Below are positions 54,919 to 64,000 of a stretch of 64,000 bases of DNA, one piece after another (within the stretch, counting starts at the first letter, position 1; every line of letters begins with the position of its first letter). The stretch is from Liquidambar formosana. Taxonomy: Eukaryota > Streptophyta > Magnoliopsida > Saxifragales > Altingiaceae. The stretch spans positions 12,119,803 through 12,183,802 of the forward strand of contig CM077831.1 of the NCBI GenBank assembly GCA_039720395.1. Reading direction: 5' to 3'. The position numbers and the translations under genes are program-made. The notes beneath the pieces were generated by a model that saw only the letters and a list, made by a program, of their open reading frames with translations, had not been told where the DNA came from and did not search any database.

Positions 54919-56205
54919 ATGGAAGCCCTAGACAAACTCTTGAGTGATTTTCTGAAAGTTATGAGTGTGGGGGCAAGGAAAGAGTTCAAGCGCTACTGCT
55001 TGGATCCGTTGCTTTCTTTGATGCATGTGAAGCTTGACACCACTCTTCTTACTGCTGCTACATATTTTTGGGATCCCCAACTTCATGTATTCCGTTTCAA
55101 CTATGAAGAGCTATGCCCAACAATGGAAGAGTTCTGCGCTCTATATGGAGTTTCACCTGTAGGACCTTTCATCCTCCCTACTCCACGCTCAAGTTACTTG
55201 ATTTCCTTCTCCAACTTCCTTGGGATTTCTCAACAAGAGGCCTCCATATTTGTGAAGGATCACATGGTGAACCTCATGGAAATAGCAACTTCCTTCTTGG
55301 CCCATGATAGCAAAGGTACCTTGGATTTCAACCTTCCTACTCAACATACTCTTGCTTTCTGCTTGGTTGGTCGCTTCCTTATCTCCACGGGGACTCTCTA
55401 TGTCCCTATTCAAATTTGTGAACTGATTCCTTTTCTTCTTGAACACAACAACCTGATTCCCATGGTGCTAGCTGAAACCCTCAACAGTTTAGACAAAGTT
55501 CATGATAACCCATAAGCCCCATTAGGAGGGAGCCCCGTTCTACTGCAGATGTGGCTTTTTGAAAGGCTTAACTTCTTGTCTCTTACCACCATTAATCCAT
55601 ACAAACCCCAACATTATTGTTGCCGTCGAGTTGAACTTCCTGGTCAATTTTCTTTGAGGGAATGGTTGGGCTACTTCCAAACTCTCTCATGGCGAAACAT
55701 CAGGTGGTTTGTCTTCATATGGGGATGCAAGGAACAAATTCTTCTCCGAACTTCTGGGTGTGCTATGGTCAAACTCATAGGGTTGAGGTCAACTTCATTC
55801 TATTGGACTTCAAGAATCCTTCGTCAAATGGGTGCCATGCAAACCATACCTACTTCTGTGGTATTTGATCATTCTGTCGAACCTGTGGGCCCCACAATGG
55901 TTAAGTGGGCCAAGACTAGATGGACTGACCAGCTGAAACTGACTTGAGTTGAAAACACTGATGGGCCTTATGTCATGAGCCCTGAATACAAGACATGGTT
56001 GAAGAATAGCTTGGGTGAAAGAGAAACCATACGCAGGGAAAGGATTTATGACCTCATCAAGGACACAAGACTTGGATTTTGCAGGGAAGACATTCTGGAA
56101 GCAGTGGAAGCAGCACATGCCCATGACTTGCGAAAGAAGCGAAGACTTGAAAGAAAAGAGAAGAAAGCAAACCAAGAAACTCTGAAGAAGATCAAAAGGA
56201 CTTGA
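54919..56205 (+). pseudogene. Antisense DUF7745/PMD-related gene of element E, two stops
   Basis: Homologue of 33428-34717, colinear over the full length. Start MEALDKLLSDFL; conserved YFWDPQLHVFRFNYEELC, LAFCLVGRFLISTG, RTSGCAMVKLIGLRSTSFYW and a basic C-terminus (KKRRLERKEKKA). In-frame stops are at 55513-55515 (TAA) and 55945-55947 (TGA); no frameshift is needed. The surrounding residues remain closely similar to C, suggesting decay began recently relative to the divergence of C and E. Confidence 0.83.
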
Positions 56206-56372
56206 AGACTTTAGAAATAGAATATCTATGGCATGTCAATAGTTCTTTATTTAACACCAATAAATTGCTATGTCAATCAATTAGTTCTAAATGAATTGCC
56301 AATAATAATTCAATTTTGAGATTTGTTGTTGTGGTGTTGTTTGGACCGCACCCAAAGTAACTTTATGGGCTG

Positions 56373-56525
56373 CCTACGTATCCCCATCCTTTTTTCAATT
56401 TTTTTTTTCATTTTTTTTTCTTTTCTTTTTCTTTTCTTTCTTTTTTTTTCTCTCTTTTTTTTTTTTTATTTTTTTATTTTTTATTTTTTATTTTTAGGAA
56501 TGGGGAATCAGGCCCTCGTAGTTCA
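56373..56525. terminator. Convergent hairpin between antisense gene and pol in element E
   Basis: Left arm CCTACGTATCCCCAT (56373-56387), a long T-rich loop, then ATGGGGA (56500-56506) and TCGTAG (56517-56522). It occupies the same place as the hairpin at 34868-34999 and shows the paired change CCCCAT/ATGGGG. Function is inferred. Confidence 0.45.
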
Positions 56526-56563
56526 AATGCCTTAACTTTTGCCCAGGCCGCCCTTATAGGTTT

Positions 56564-59500
56564 TCAACCTAGCAGGCCTTCCACATAATACTTCTTCAAT
56601 TGATCCAAATTAGTAGGACGAGCGAACTCAATTCCATCTAAATCCATGAGGTGAACAGCCCCTGCTGGCAATATCTCTTTGATAACATACGGACCACCCC
56701 AACTTGGCTTGAACTTCCCTCGTGGATCAAAAATTGGAGCTCTGATTTCTTTCAACACCAAATCCCCTGTCTTCAAACCTCGGTCTTTGACATGCTTGTT
56801 GAATGCTCTTGCAACCCTTCGCTGATAGCCTTGCACATGATACAAGGCCCTCAATCGCCTTTCATCGAGCAATGCCAGCTCATCATAACGGTTCTTAACC
56901 CAATCAGCTTCTGCTATCTGACTTTCCATGGCAACCCGTAATGACGGTACCTCCAACTCAATAGGCAAAACAGCCTCCATCCCATACACCAAAGAATAGG
57001 GGGTAGCCCCTGTTGACGATCTCACAGATGTTCTATAGCCCCACAAGGCTAATGGCAACTTCTCATGCCAATCAGTGTAAGTGTCAGCTGTTTTCTGTAA
57101 TATCTTCTTAACATTTTTGTTGGCGGCCTCCACTGCTCCATTAGTCTGCGGGCGATAAGGGGAGGATAGATGGTGCACTATGTTGTATTTCTGCAAAAGC
57201 TCCTTGGTTTCTTTCTGAAAGTGCTGACCATTGTCTGAAATAATCTCATGGGGTACCCTATACCTGTAGATAATGTTGAGCTGTATGAACTTTGCTACCT
57301 TCTTGGCATTCAGGGTCTTGAAAGATGCTGCCTCTACCCACTTAGTGAAGTAATCAATAGCTACCAAGATGTACTCATACCCATTGGAGGCTTTCGGCTT
57401 AATCTGCCCAATTATATCTATTCCCCACACTGCAAATGGCCAAGGCGACGACATGCTTGTCAAAGCCATGGAAGGCAAGTGTTGTCCATTAGCAAAGACT
57501 TGACATTTGTGACACTTCTTAACATGTGCATGGCAATCTCTCTCCATTGTAGACCAATAGTAGCCCAACCTCATGATTTTCTTGGCTAGCATATAACCAT
57601 TCATGTGCGGTGCTCCAACTCCTTCATGGATTTCATTAACAAGACGTTCGGCTTCTTCCTCAGTGACACACAACAGATGGACCCCATCGTATGACCTTCG
57701 GTATAGCTTTCCTCCACACAAAACATAGTGACTCGCTAGCCTCCTCAGTGTTCTCCTATCAATGCGGGTTGCTCCTTCAGGATACTCCCTTTCCTCAATG
57801 AATTTCATGATGTCATAGTACCAAGGATGGCCATCTTTCACTTCTCCTTCTCGAATAGAACAGCAATACACGGGTTTTTCTCTACATTCTATCACCAACG
57901 ATTTTACATTCCCACCATCCGGGATCTCCACCATAGAAGCTAGAGTTGCCAAAGCATCAGCAAATTGATTCTTATTTCTCGACAAATAATTGAACTCTAT
58001 TTCCACAAATTCCTTAGTCAAGGCTTCTAAGTAAACATGATACGGCAGCAGCTTTTCATCACGAGTCTTCCACTCTCCCTTTATCTGGCAGATAATCAGT
58101 GCTGAATCTCCGAAAACCTCTAACTCTTTGATCCCCAATTCTAGTGCAGCTTCCAATGCGAGGATGCAGGCTTCATACTCAGCAATGTTGTTGGTTGCTT
58201 CAAACCCTAGCTTAACTGCCAAGGGTGTAAATGCTTCTTCAGGTGAAACCAGTAGGACTCCTATCCCATACCCTCTCTTATTTGCAGCTCCATCGAAGTA
58301 TACCTTCCAAACCTTCTTTCCAATCTCTAGGACATCCTCATCGGGGAATTGATCATTAAATTGTTCTGATGACGCCACAGGGCAGCTAGCCAAGTAATCT
58401 GCAATGACACTTCCTTTCACTGACTTCTGTGTTACATACTTTATGTCGAATTCATTGAGAAGAATTGACCAACGAGCAGTTCTGTAGGATAAAACCGGCC
58501 TTTCTATCAGGTACTTCAGCGGGTCAATTCGACTTATCAGGAGAATCTCATATGACATCATGTAGTGACGGAGTTTCTGAGTTGCCCACACCAAAGCCAC
58601 ACAAGCCTTCTCTATAGCATTGTACTTCACCTCGTAGTCTGTCATCTTCTTACTTAGGTAATAAATGGCATTCTCCTTTTTCGACCCCTCAAGGTACTGA
58701 GCTAGCATAGCTCCCGTCGCGGTTTCAATGACCGTCAAGTATAACAATAACGGTTCACCTTGTCGCGGGGGAACTAGAATTGGTGGATTACTCAAATACC
58801 TTTTAATAGTCTCAAAGGCTTCTTGACATTCTTCATTCCATACCTTCGGCACACCCTTCTTAAGTAACTTGAAAATCGGCTCGCATACCATAGTCAAATT
58901 AGCAATGAACCTGCTTATGTACTGAATTCTCCCCAAAAACCCTCGAATCTGCTTTTCTGTGCTAGGCGGCTCCATTTTTACAATAGCCTTGATTTTTCCC
59001 GGATCAACCTCAATTCCTCTCTGAGTAATCATAAATCCTAATAGCTTGCCTGCAGTGACACCAAAAGCGCATTTCTGAGGATTCAACCGCAAGTTGTACT
59101 TCTTTGCTCGCTCCAGGAACCTTTCTAGTGCCATGAAGTGTCCTTCTCGGTCCACGGACTTCACGATCATGTCGTCCACATACACTTCCACCTCCTTATG
59201 GATCATGTCATGCAGCAATGTTGTAACAGGTCTCTGATAGGTAGCCCCGGCATTTCTAAAACCGAACGGCATCACTTTGTAGCAATACGTTCCCCACTAT
59301 GTGATAAAGGCTGCTTTCTCCATATCTTGCGGCGCCATCTTTATCTGATTGTATCCGGAAAACCCATCCATGAAAGAGAGGAGCGCATGTCCTACAGTAC
59401 TATCTACCAACACATCAATGTGGGGCAAAGGAAAATCATCCTTAGGGCTTGCTGCATTAAGATCTCGAAAATCCACACACATCCTCACTTTTCCATCCTT

Positions 59501-59957
59501 TTTAGGCACGGGCACTATATTGGATAACCACTCAGGATACTCCACAACCTGTAGGAACCCCGCATCGAGTTGCTTGGTTACTTCCTCCTTTACCTTCAAT
59601 GCCCATTCAGGTTTTAACCTTCTCAAATTTTGCTTTACCGGCCTTTTAAGGGGATTGGTGGGGATGAAGTACTGCACAATGTCAAGATCTATACCGGGCA
59701 TGTCTTCATAAGACCATGCAAAGGCCGTTATGTTGGCCTTTAAGAGGGCTATCAGCTTTTCTTTTTCAAGTGGTGAAAGGGTTATCCCAATTTTAATTAT
59801 CTTTGGCAATTCATTTGTCCCTAAATTGATTGATTCCAATTCATCCATGTTAGGTTCGGTGACACCCCTTTTCCTTCGCTCGACGAGCTCCGGGGGAACG
59901 TCATTCCTAGGATCTATATCCATGCCATAAATATCCATAGAAGAGAGAAAAGAAACA
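56564..59957 (-). pseudogene. Element E pol: RT, dual RNase H, integrase
   Basis: From 59957 the frame reads through MDIYGMDIDPRNDVPPELVE and RMCVDFRDLNAASPKDDFPL. One TAG at 59299-59297 (C has CAA there) interrupts RT before VYVDDMIVKS; otherwise it is open. Domains in order: RT, a first RNase H, second RNase H (VYFDGAANKRGYGIGV, NNIAEYEACILALEAAL, NQFADALATLA), integrase zinc region (HVKKCHKCQ), DDE core (WGIDIIGQIKPK, SDNGQHF, RPQTNGAVEAANKN) and C-terminal domain ending LDQLKKYYVEGLLG. Integrase is intact here, unlike in C. A single substitution therefore accounts for loss of the frame. Confidence 0.9.
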
Positions 59958-60110
59958 CTGCAAGCAAACAATGTATAAAAGAAACACACTTCATTAAAGG
60001 ATCAAACAAAAAGACACAAACTTGAAAAGGAAACAAAACTTGGTGCCACAAAGTGGGATAGGCGGACACACTTTATTGAGAGCAAGAAAGACTCTAACTA
60101 AGGAACCTAC
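59958..60110 (-). other. Predicted 153-nt intron between gag-pro and pol of element E
   Basis: The donor is CTT|GTAGGT at 60110 (minus) and the acceptor CTTGCAG|TGTTTC at 59958. As in C, the gag-pro TAG is inside the donor and splicing restores one frame. The length is divisible by three although it differs from the 171 nt of C. Exon bases next to both splice sites are conserved; the intron interior is not. Confidence 0.65.
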
Positions 60111-63100
60111 AAGCTACTATCAGGTAGGTCATGATCTTCCTCTTCAAGGATCTCTGCAATGGCTCCATCTTCTAGGTACCAATTACGAAGTGGCATGGTT
60201 GCATGGTGAATTGACGAATCTTGGCAATCTTCTGTTGCTGACTCCCCCATAGTAAGAACCATATCTTGGAACATGGTGACCATAGCATTGGTATCCACAT
60301 GCTCTACCCAGTCTTCTTTCTTCTTTCCCATAGAATTGTACCAACTTGTCAAGCTCTGAGGATTCGGCCCATCTGTAAAGTACTTGTCACAAAAATCTTT
60401 GTCTACCAGTGCTGGATCGAAACTTGGGTAAAAAGTGCAATAGTGTGACGGCTCTTCCTTTTCAAGCTCTTGTACACCTTCAAACCCCATAGTAAGGACC
60501 ATGTCTTGGAACAGAGTAACCATGGTTTCAGAATCCATGTGCTCTACCCAATCTTCTTCTTCCTTCTCCCAATAACTGTCATTGACGGCTTCATCATCCA
60601 CCATTTCAGCGGTGATTGGATACCATTCGGTGAAGAAAATCTCAAACCCTGGGATTCTGATCTTGGTTGTTGGATTGAACATAGGCTCTGGGAACCCACA
60701 GTACAGGAAATCATCCCCCTCCTTGATAAAATAGCCATTCAGAGTCGGCCTGTATGGTGAAATCTTAAAGTCTGGCACCCTTCCTTCTGCTCTAGCTTTT
60801 CCTTTCTCCTTATTCCTCCTTGTCATTTCTGCATAGTCATTCTTAGTGGGCTCATATCCTAGCCCAAAAGTGTAGGAAACAACCCGGCTTTGAATAGAAT
60901 GAGGGAGTCCTTGTTGGCGACGCCCTAGCCCCATACCTGGGAAGAAATTCATTTTCCGCATTATCTCGCCAACATGTAAATTACCATGGGGACAATAGTC
61001 AAGGGGTATCAATTCTTCCTTTTCCAACTCCTTTTCAATGCATTGCACATACTTAAACCCCGACAAGGGTATCTCAACTGATTCTGGTTTTATTTCACAT
61101 ATGGGTACACCCGCCATTTTCAAATCATAGTCCCCTTGAAGTGAAACAATGGCTCCCTCATGTGGGAACTTTACCTTTTGATGCAATGATGATGGTACAG
61201 CCCCAGCAGGATGAATCCAAGGCCTTCCCAATAACATATTAAAGCATGACGGCACATCCAAGACTTGAAACTCCACTCTGAACTCCGTGGGTCCCATGAT
61301 TAAAGGTAAAGTGACCACCCCAATTACTTCTCTACGGGTATTATCATACGCCCTCACTGTCTGCCCAGATGGAGTGAAATCAGTGGGCCCCAAGCTCAAA
61401 ATAGTTGCAGTTCTCAAGGGACATACATTCAACGCGGAACCATTATCAATCAAGACCGTAGGAACTCTCTTCCCCATGGTATCAACAGTTATATGCAAGG
61501 CTTGGGAGTGGCTTGGCCCACTCTTAGGTAAGTCCGCCTCTGTGAACACTATAGTGGAATTCTTCGGAGCAGGGTTTACTAGATTCACCAATCCCTCAGG
61601 GGACAAATCAACCGGAACCTGTATCTGGTTTAACAACTTCAGCACTGTCTGTCTATGTTTGTGAGAGGCCATAAGCAAGCCCCAGATGGTGATATTGGCA
61701 TTGGTCTTCTTCAATTGTCGGAGTACTTCGTCCTCCTCTTCTTGCATATCAAGGCGCTTATCTAACTCACCCAGTGGATTATCAGATTCCAAGTGCGGAG
61801 GCTTGAAATGGCGGCCCCCTCTTGTCATGTGGTCTATTTCTTCATCACTAGCCCATATGTCATCAATTTCATTTGTGTCACCTATCAGGTCATCCCATTC
61901 AATCATGTCAATGTCCTCCATCTGCACTTCTTTAGGTATATCATCCCAACCAGTGGGAATTATGGGCTCACTTGGCAATGGATCAGGATAAAGCACATAG
62001 TTATCAAATTTCCCCGAAGGTTCTCCCAATAACACCACTTAAGGGTCTCCTGCTTCATATCTTTCTTTCAACTGCTGTTGGATGGACTTCTTCGGCAATT
62101 GCAGGGTCTTTTGATCGATGAGGTCTTGAACGACCTTTCTCAACATAGCACAGTCCTCAGTGTCATGGCCGGGTATACCATGGTATTGGCAATATTGATG
62201 GGGTGTTTGGGGTCTTGGCTTTGGAGGGTGAGGTATGATAAGGCCTTGGTTACAGCATTGGTGAAAGGCTTGGGTCAGGGACATGGGTAACGGGGTATAT
62301 TGTCTTATGGGTAGGCAAGGTCGAGATGGGTCGGCTTCAATGGCATTTATGGAGTTGGATGAATTATGAGAGGGAAGTGGATTTTGAGTAACATTTGGGC
62401 GATTTGGTGGGGTTGGTGGTGAGATGATTTGTTTGTCAAGTAAGTCCTGGATCTCATGCCTAAGGCGATAACAACGGTTGGTTGAGTGGCCTTTGGCTTG
62501 GTGGAATTTGCAGTATTCATTCTCATTGTAGCTTTTGGGCAATGGGTTTGGTGGTGGTCTTGGGTCGAGAGGTTTCAACAGGCCTCGGCTTTTTAGCTTT
62601 TCAAGTACTTTCTCAAGTGGCATATGCAGCTCGGTGAATTGGCGAGGTGGGTTGGTGTCATTTAGGGAGATAGGTTGAATGGGTTGGGCTATGGCATTGA
62701 CCTCGGCATTGTTTTTCCCAGCAAAGTTCGGCCTGCGGCTCTTTTGGACTTCTTCCATCTTGATCGATCCATCAGCTATGGCATCCTCAACTTGTGTACC
62801 TGCTCCGATAAGAGCCTTGAAATTAGGGAAGTAGTGAGCAAAGAGGTGCTTGTGATACACCGGCAATAGGTTCTTAACCACCAACTGAATCTGATCTTCC
62901 TCATTCGGTCTATCCGCCATTTTCGAGGCCTTTTGCCTCCACCTTGTAATGAAAACAGAGAAAGTCTCATTAGTCCCTTGTTTCGTGGTCTCTAGGTCCC
63001 TTCTTGTGACATCCACCTCAGTGTTGTACTTGTAGTGCTCTGAAAACTCATTACATATGTCCTCCCAAGTCCGGGTTCTATTCTCATCCAAGGCTAAGAA

Positions 63101-63712
63101 CCATTTTAAGGCGGAAGTGGCTAGGGTTTCATGGAACATTTGGGCCAAGAGTTCATCTGTCGCTCCTCGAGGGTGCATAGCTCGTACATACATCTTCAAA
63201 TGGGTCTTAGGGCAACCCTTTCCATCAAACTTTTCTAATTCGGGCATCTTGAATTGTAGTGGAATATGAGCTTGAGGAAACAAAGATAGGGTACGTACAT
63301 CCACCATGTCATCTGTCCTACGGATTCCCTTTATAGTTGTCTCCAAGGCTTCTACCTTGCTAGCCAACACAGAGTCTGTATCTGAGGTCTTCCCCTTACT
63401 TCCCCCTTCTAGGTTAAAAACTTCAGGTGATTCATTCCCTTTGGGCTAAGGGCTTCCCCCATCATTGGTCTTAGTGCCTTCTCCAGACTGGGTCCCATTT
63501 TCGGTGTTATTCCCCGGGGTACGGTCATTATTCTGTTCGGGTTCGGACATCTTATGTTGGATATCTTGGGCCATTTTCAATGCTCTCTCGGATACATCAG
63601 TAGTGTAATCAAGTTTGGTCATGATAGCCTTCAAACAAGTCTCAACATCAAAACCCCCTTCACTAGTTGCTTCATCGGCCATATTTGACTGGTTGGTGGA
63701 ATCGATCTTCAC
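60107..63712 (-). pseudogene. Element E gag-protease with G-patch-like segment, two stops
   Basis: One colinear frame interrupted by TAG at 63448-63446 (A has CAG) and TAA at 62041-62039 (C has CAG). Also, just upstream, a TAG replaces the CAG of A near 63727. Order: MADEATSEGG start, coiled-coil-like segment, capsid, two C-X2-H-X4-H-X4-C knuckles, protease (VLIDNGSALNV, FNMLLGRPWIH), then a G-patch-like segment (MRKMNFFPGMGLGRRQQG, near 60900-60970), absent from C, and an acidic tail. The tail has a module (DWVEH...FQDMVLTM) twice, near 60488 and 60245, against once in C. A G-patch after protease is known in some retroelements and may bind RNA. Confidence 0.87.
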
Positions 63713-64000
63713 TAAGCGCCCTTGCTAGTCGCGGATCCAAGCCAGTACGTCCTCTCACTCCTCTAAGAAAGGGAACAATCAGTCTCTCATCCTAAGGGTA
63801 TGTCCTAGGCTTCCATATTTGTCTCGATGACTTCATGCCATATATACTCAATTAGTCCCTTTTAATCCAATCACCTTTGTAAGGGTCATGGGCGAAAGGT
63901 ACGTATTAAGGATATAGGGTGCAAAGGTCCTCTATTAATTTTCCATTAAGCACATCACAAACACGGTCATGATATCATTACAAACAATGTGGGTGCATAA
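63713..64000 (-). other. Element E leader, partial
   Basis: Almost identical to 7045-7332 of A and non-coding. PBS and 5' LTR are expected just beyond the right edge. Confidence 0.75.

Larger units (their letters stand above)
7761..64000 (-). mobile_element. Element E: Tat/Ogre-like Ty3/gypsy retrotransposon, partial, with nested insertions
   Basis: Going right to left (sense is minus): leader (64000-63713), gag-pro (63712-60107), intron (60110-59958), pol (59957-56564), two genes on the opposite strand (54919-56205, and 12957-14878 with pieces at 24524-24577 and 54199-54442), 3' UTR hairpin array (12160-11033) and 3' LTR (11032-7761). Removing elements B and the copia composite leaves about 17 kb in the window, so with the missing leader and 5' LTR the element would be near 21 kb, Ogre-sized. 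That the 12957-54442 gene belongs to E is inferred from the absence of any LTR boundary between it and the rest of E. Several nonsense codons make E non-functional. Confidence 0.75.

Overview
This window is plant nuclear DNA, very probably from a eudicot or other angiosperm with a large, repeat-rich genome. It consists entirely of nested LTR retrotransposons; I see no ordinary host gene. The evidence is long TG...CA LTRs with 5-bp target-site duplications (TSDs), tRNA-type primer-binding sites (PBS), CCHC-type gag, aspartic protease, RT, RNase H and integrase domains, and spliceosomal introns. I cannot name the species.

Layout. (1) 1-3967 (+): the 3' end of element F, a Tat/Ogre-like Ty3/gypsy element, inserted head-on into the gag of element A. 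(2) 3968-7760 (-): gag and leader of element A, split by a copia solo LTR (4209-5900, TSD gaggt). (3) 7761-11032 (-): an LTR shared by A (as its 5' LTR) and by the next tandem copy E (as its 3' LTR). (4) Element E (-) then runs to the right edge of the window: a 3' UTR hairpin array (11033-12160), an antisense multi-exon plant-mobile-domain-like pseudogene (12957 to 54442, interrupted), a second antisense pseudogene (54919-56205), pol (56564-59957), an intron, gag-pro (60107-63712) and leader. E is broken by element B and by a copia composite. (5) Element B, 14879-24523 (+), TSD ttggg, is a Tekay/Del-like chromovirus with several stops and one frameshift. (6) The copia composite, 24578-54198 (+), Angela-like, has a truncated copy sharing an LTR with a complete but RT-deleted copy. 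(7) Element C, 28272-46984 (-), TSD atatc, is a full-length 18.7-kb Tat/Ogre-like element in the copia leader. It carries an intact antisense ORF and a second copia solo LTR (36079-37737, TSD attca).

How the parts work together. The Tat-type elements encode gag-pro and pol on the minus strand, separated by a stop that lies inside a predicted 153-171-nt intron. Pol carries RT, RNase H, a second (archaeal-type) RNase H and integrase. Between pol and the 3' LTR they carry one or two genes on the opposite strand. Those genes are preceded by a GC-rich nested dyad. For the second antisense gene a TATA box follows at identical spacing in C and E. A hairpin sharing sequence with a block inside the LTRs separates it from pol. 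Thus the antisense gene seems to be bracketed by modules that also occur in the LTRs.

The strongest undescribed-looking signals are structural: a hairpin array in the 3' UTR of C with invariant loop AGTGA and covarying stems; an 80-bp two-hairpin array in E and F; three stem-loops with an identical 17-nt loop and different, compensating stems in the copia leader; and the LTR-like promoter and terminator modules around the antisense gene. Clade names and family names come from memory of the families and were not searched.
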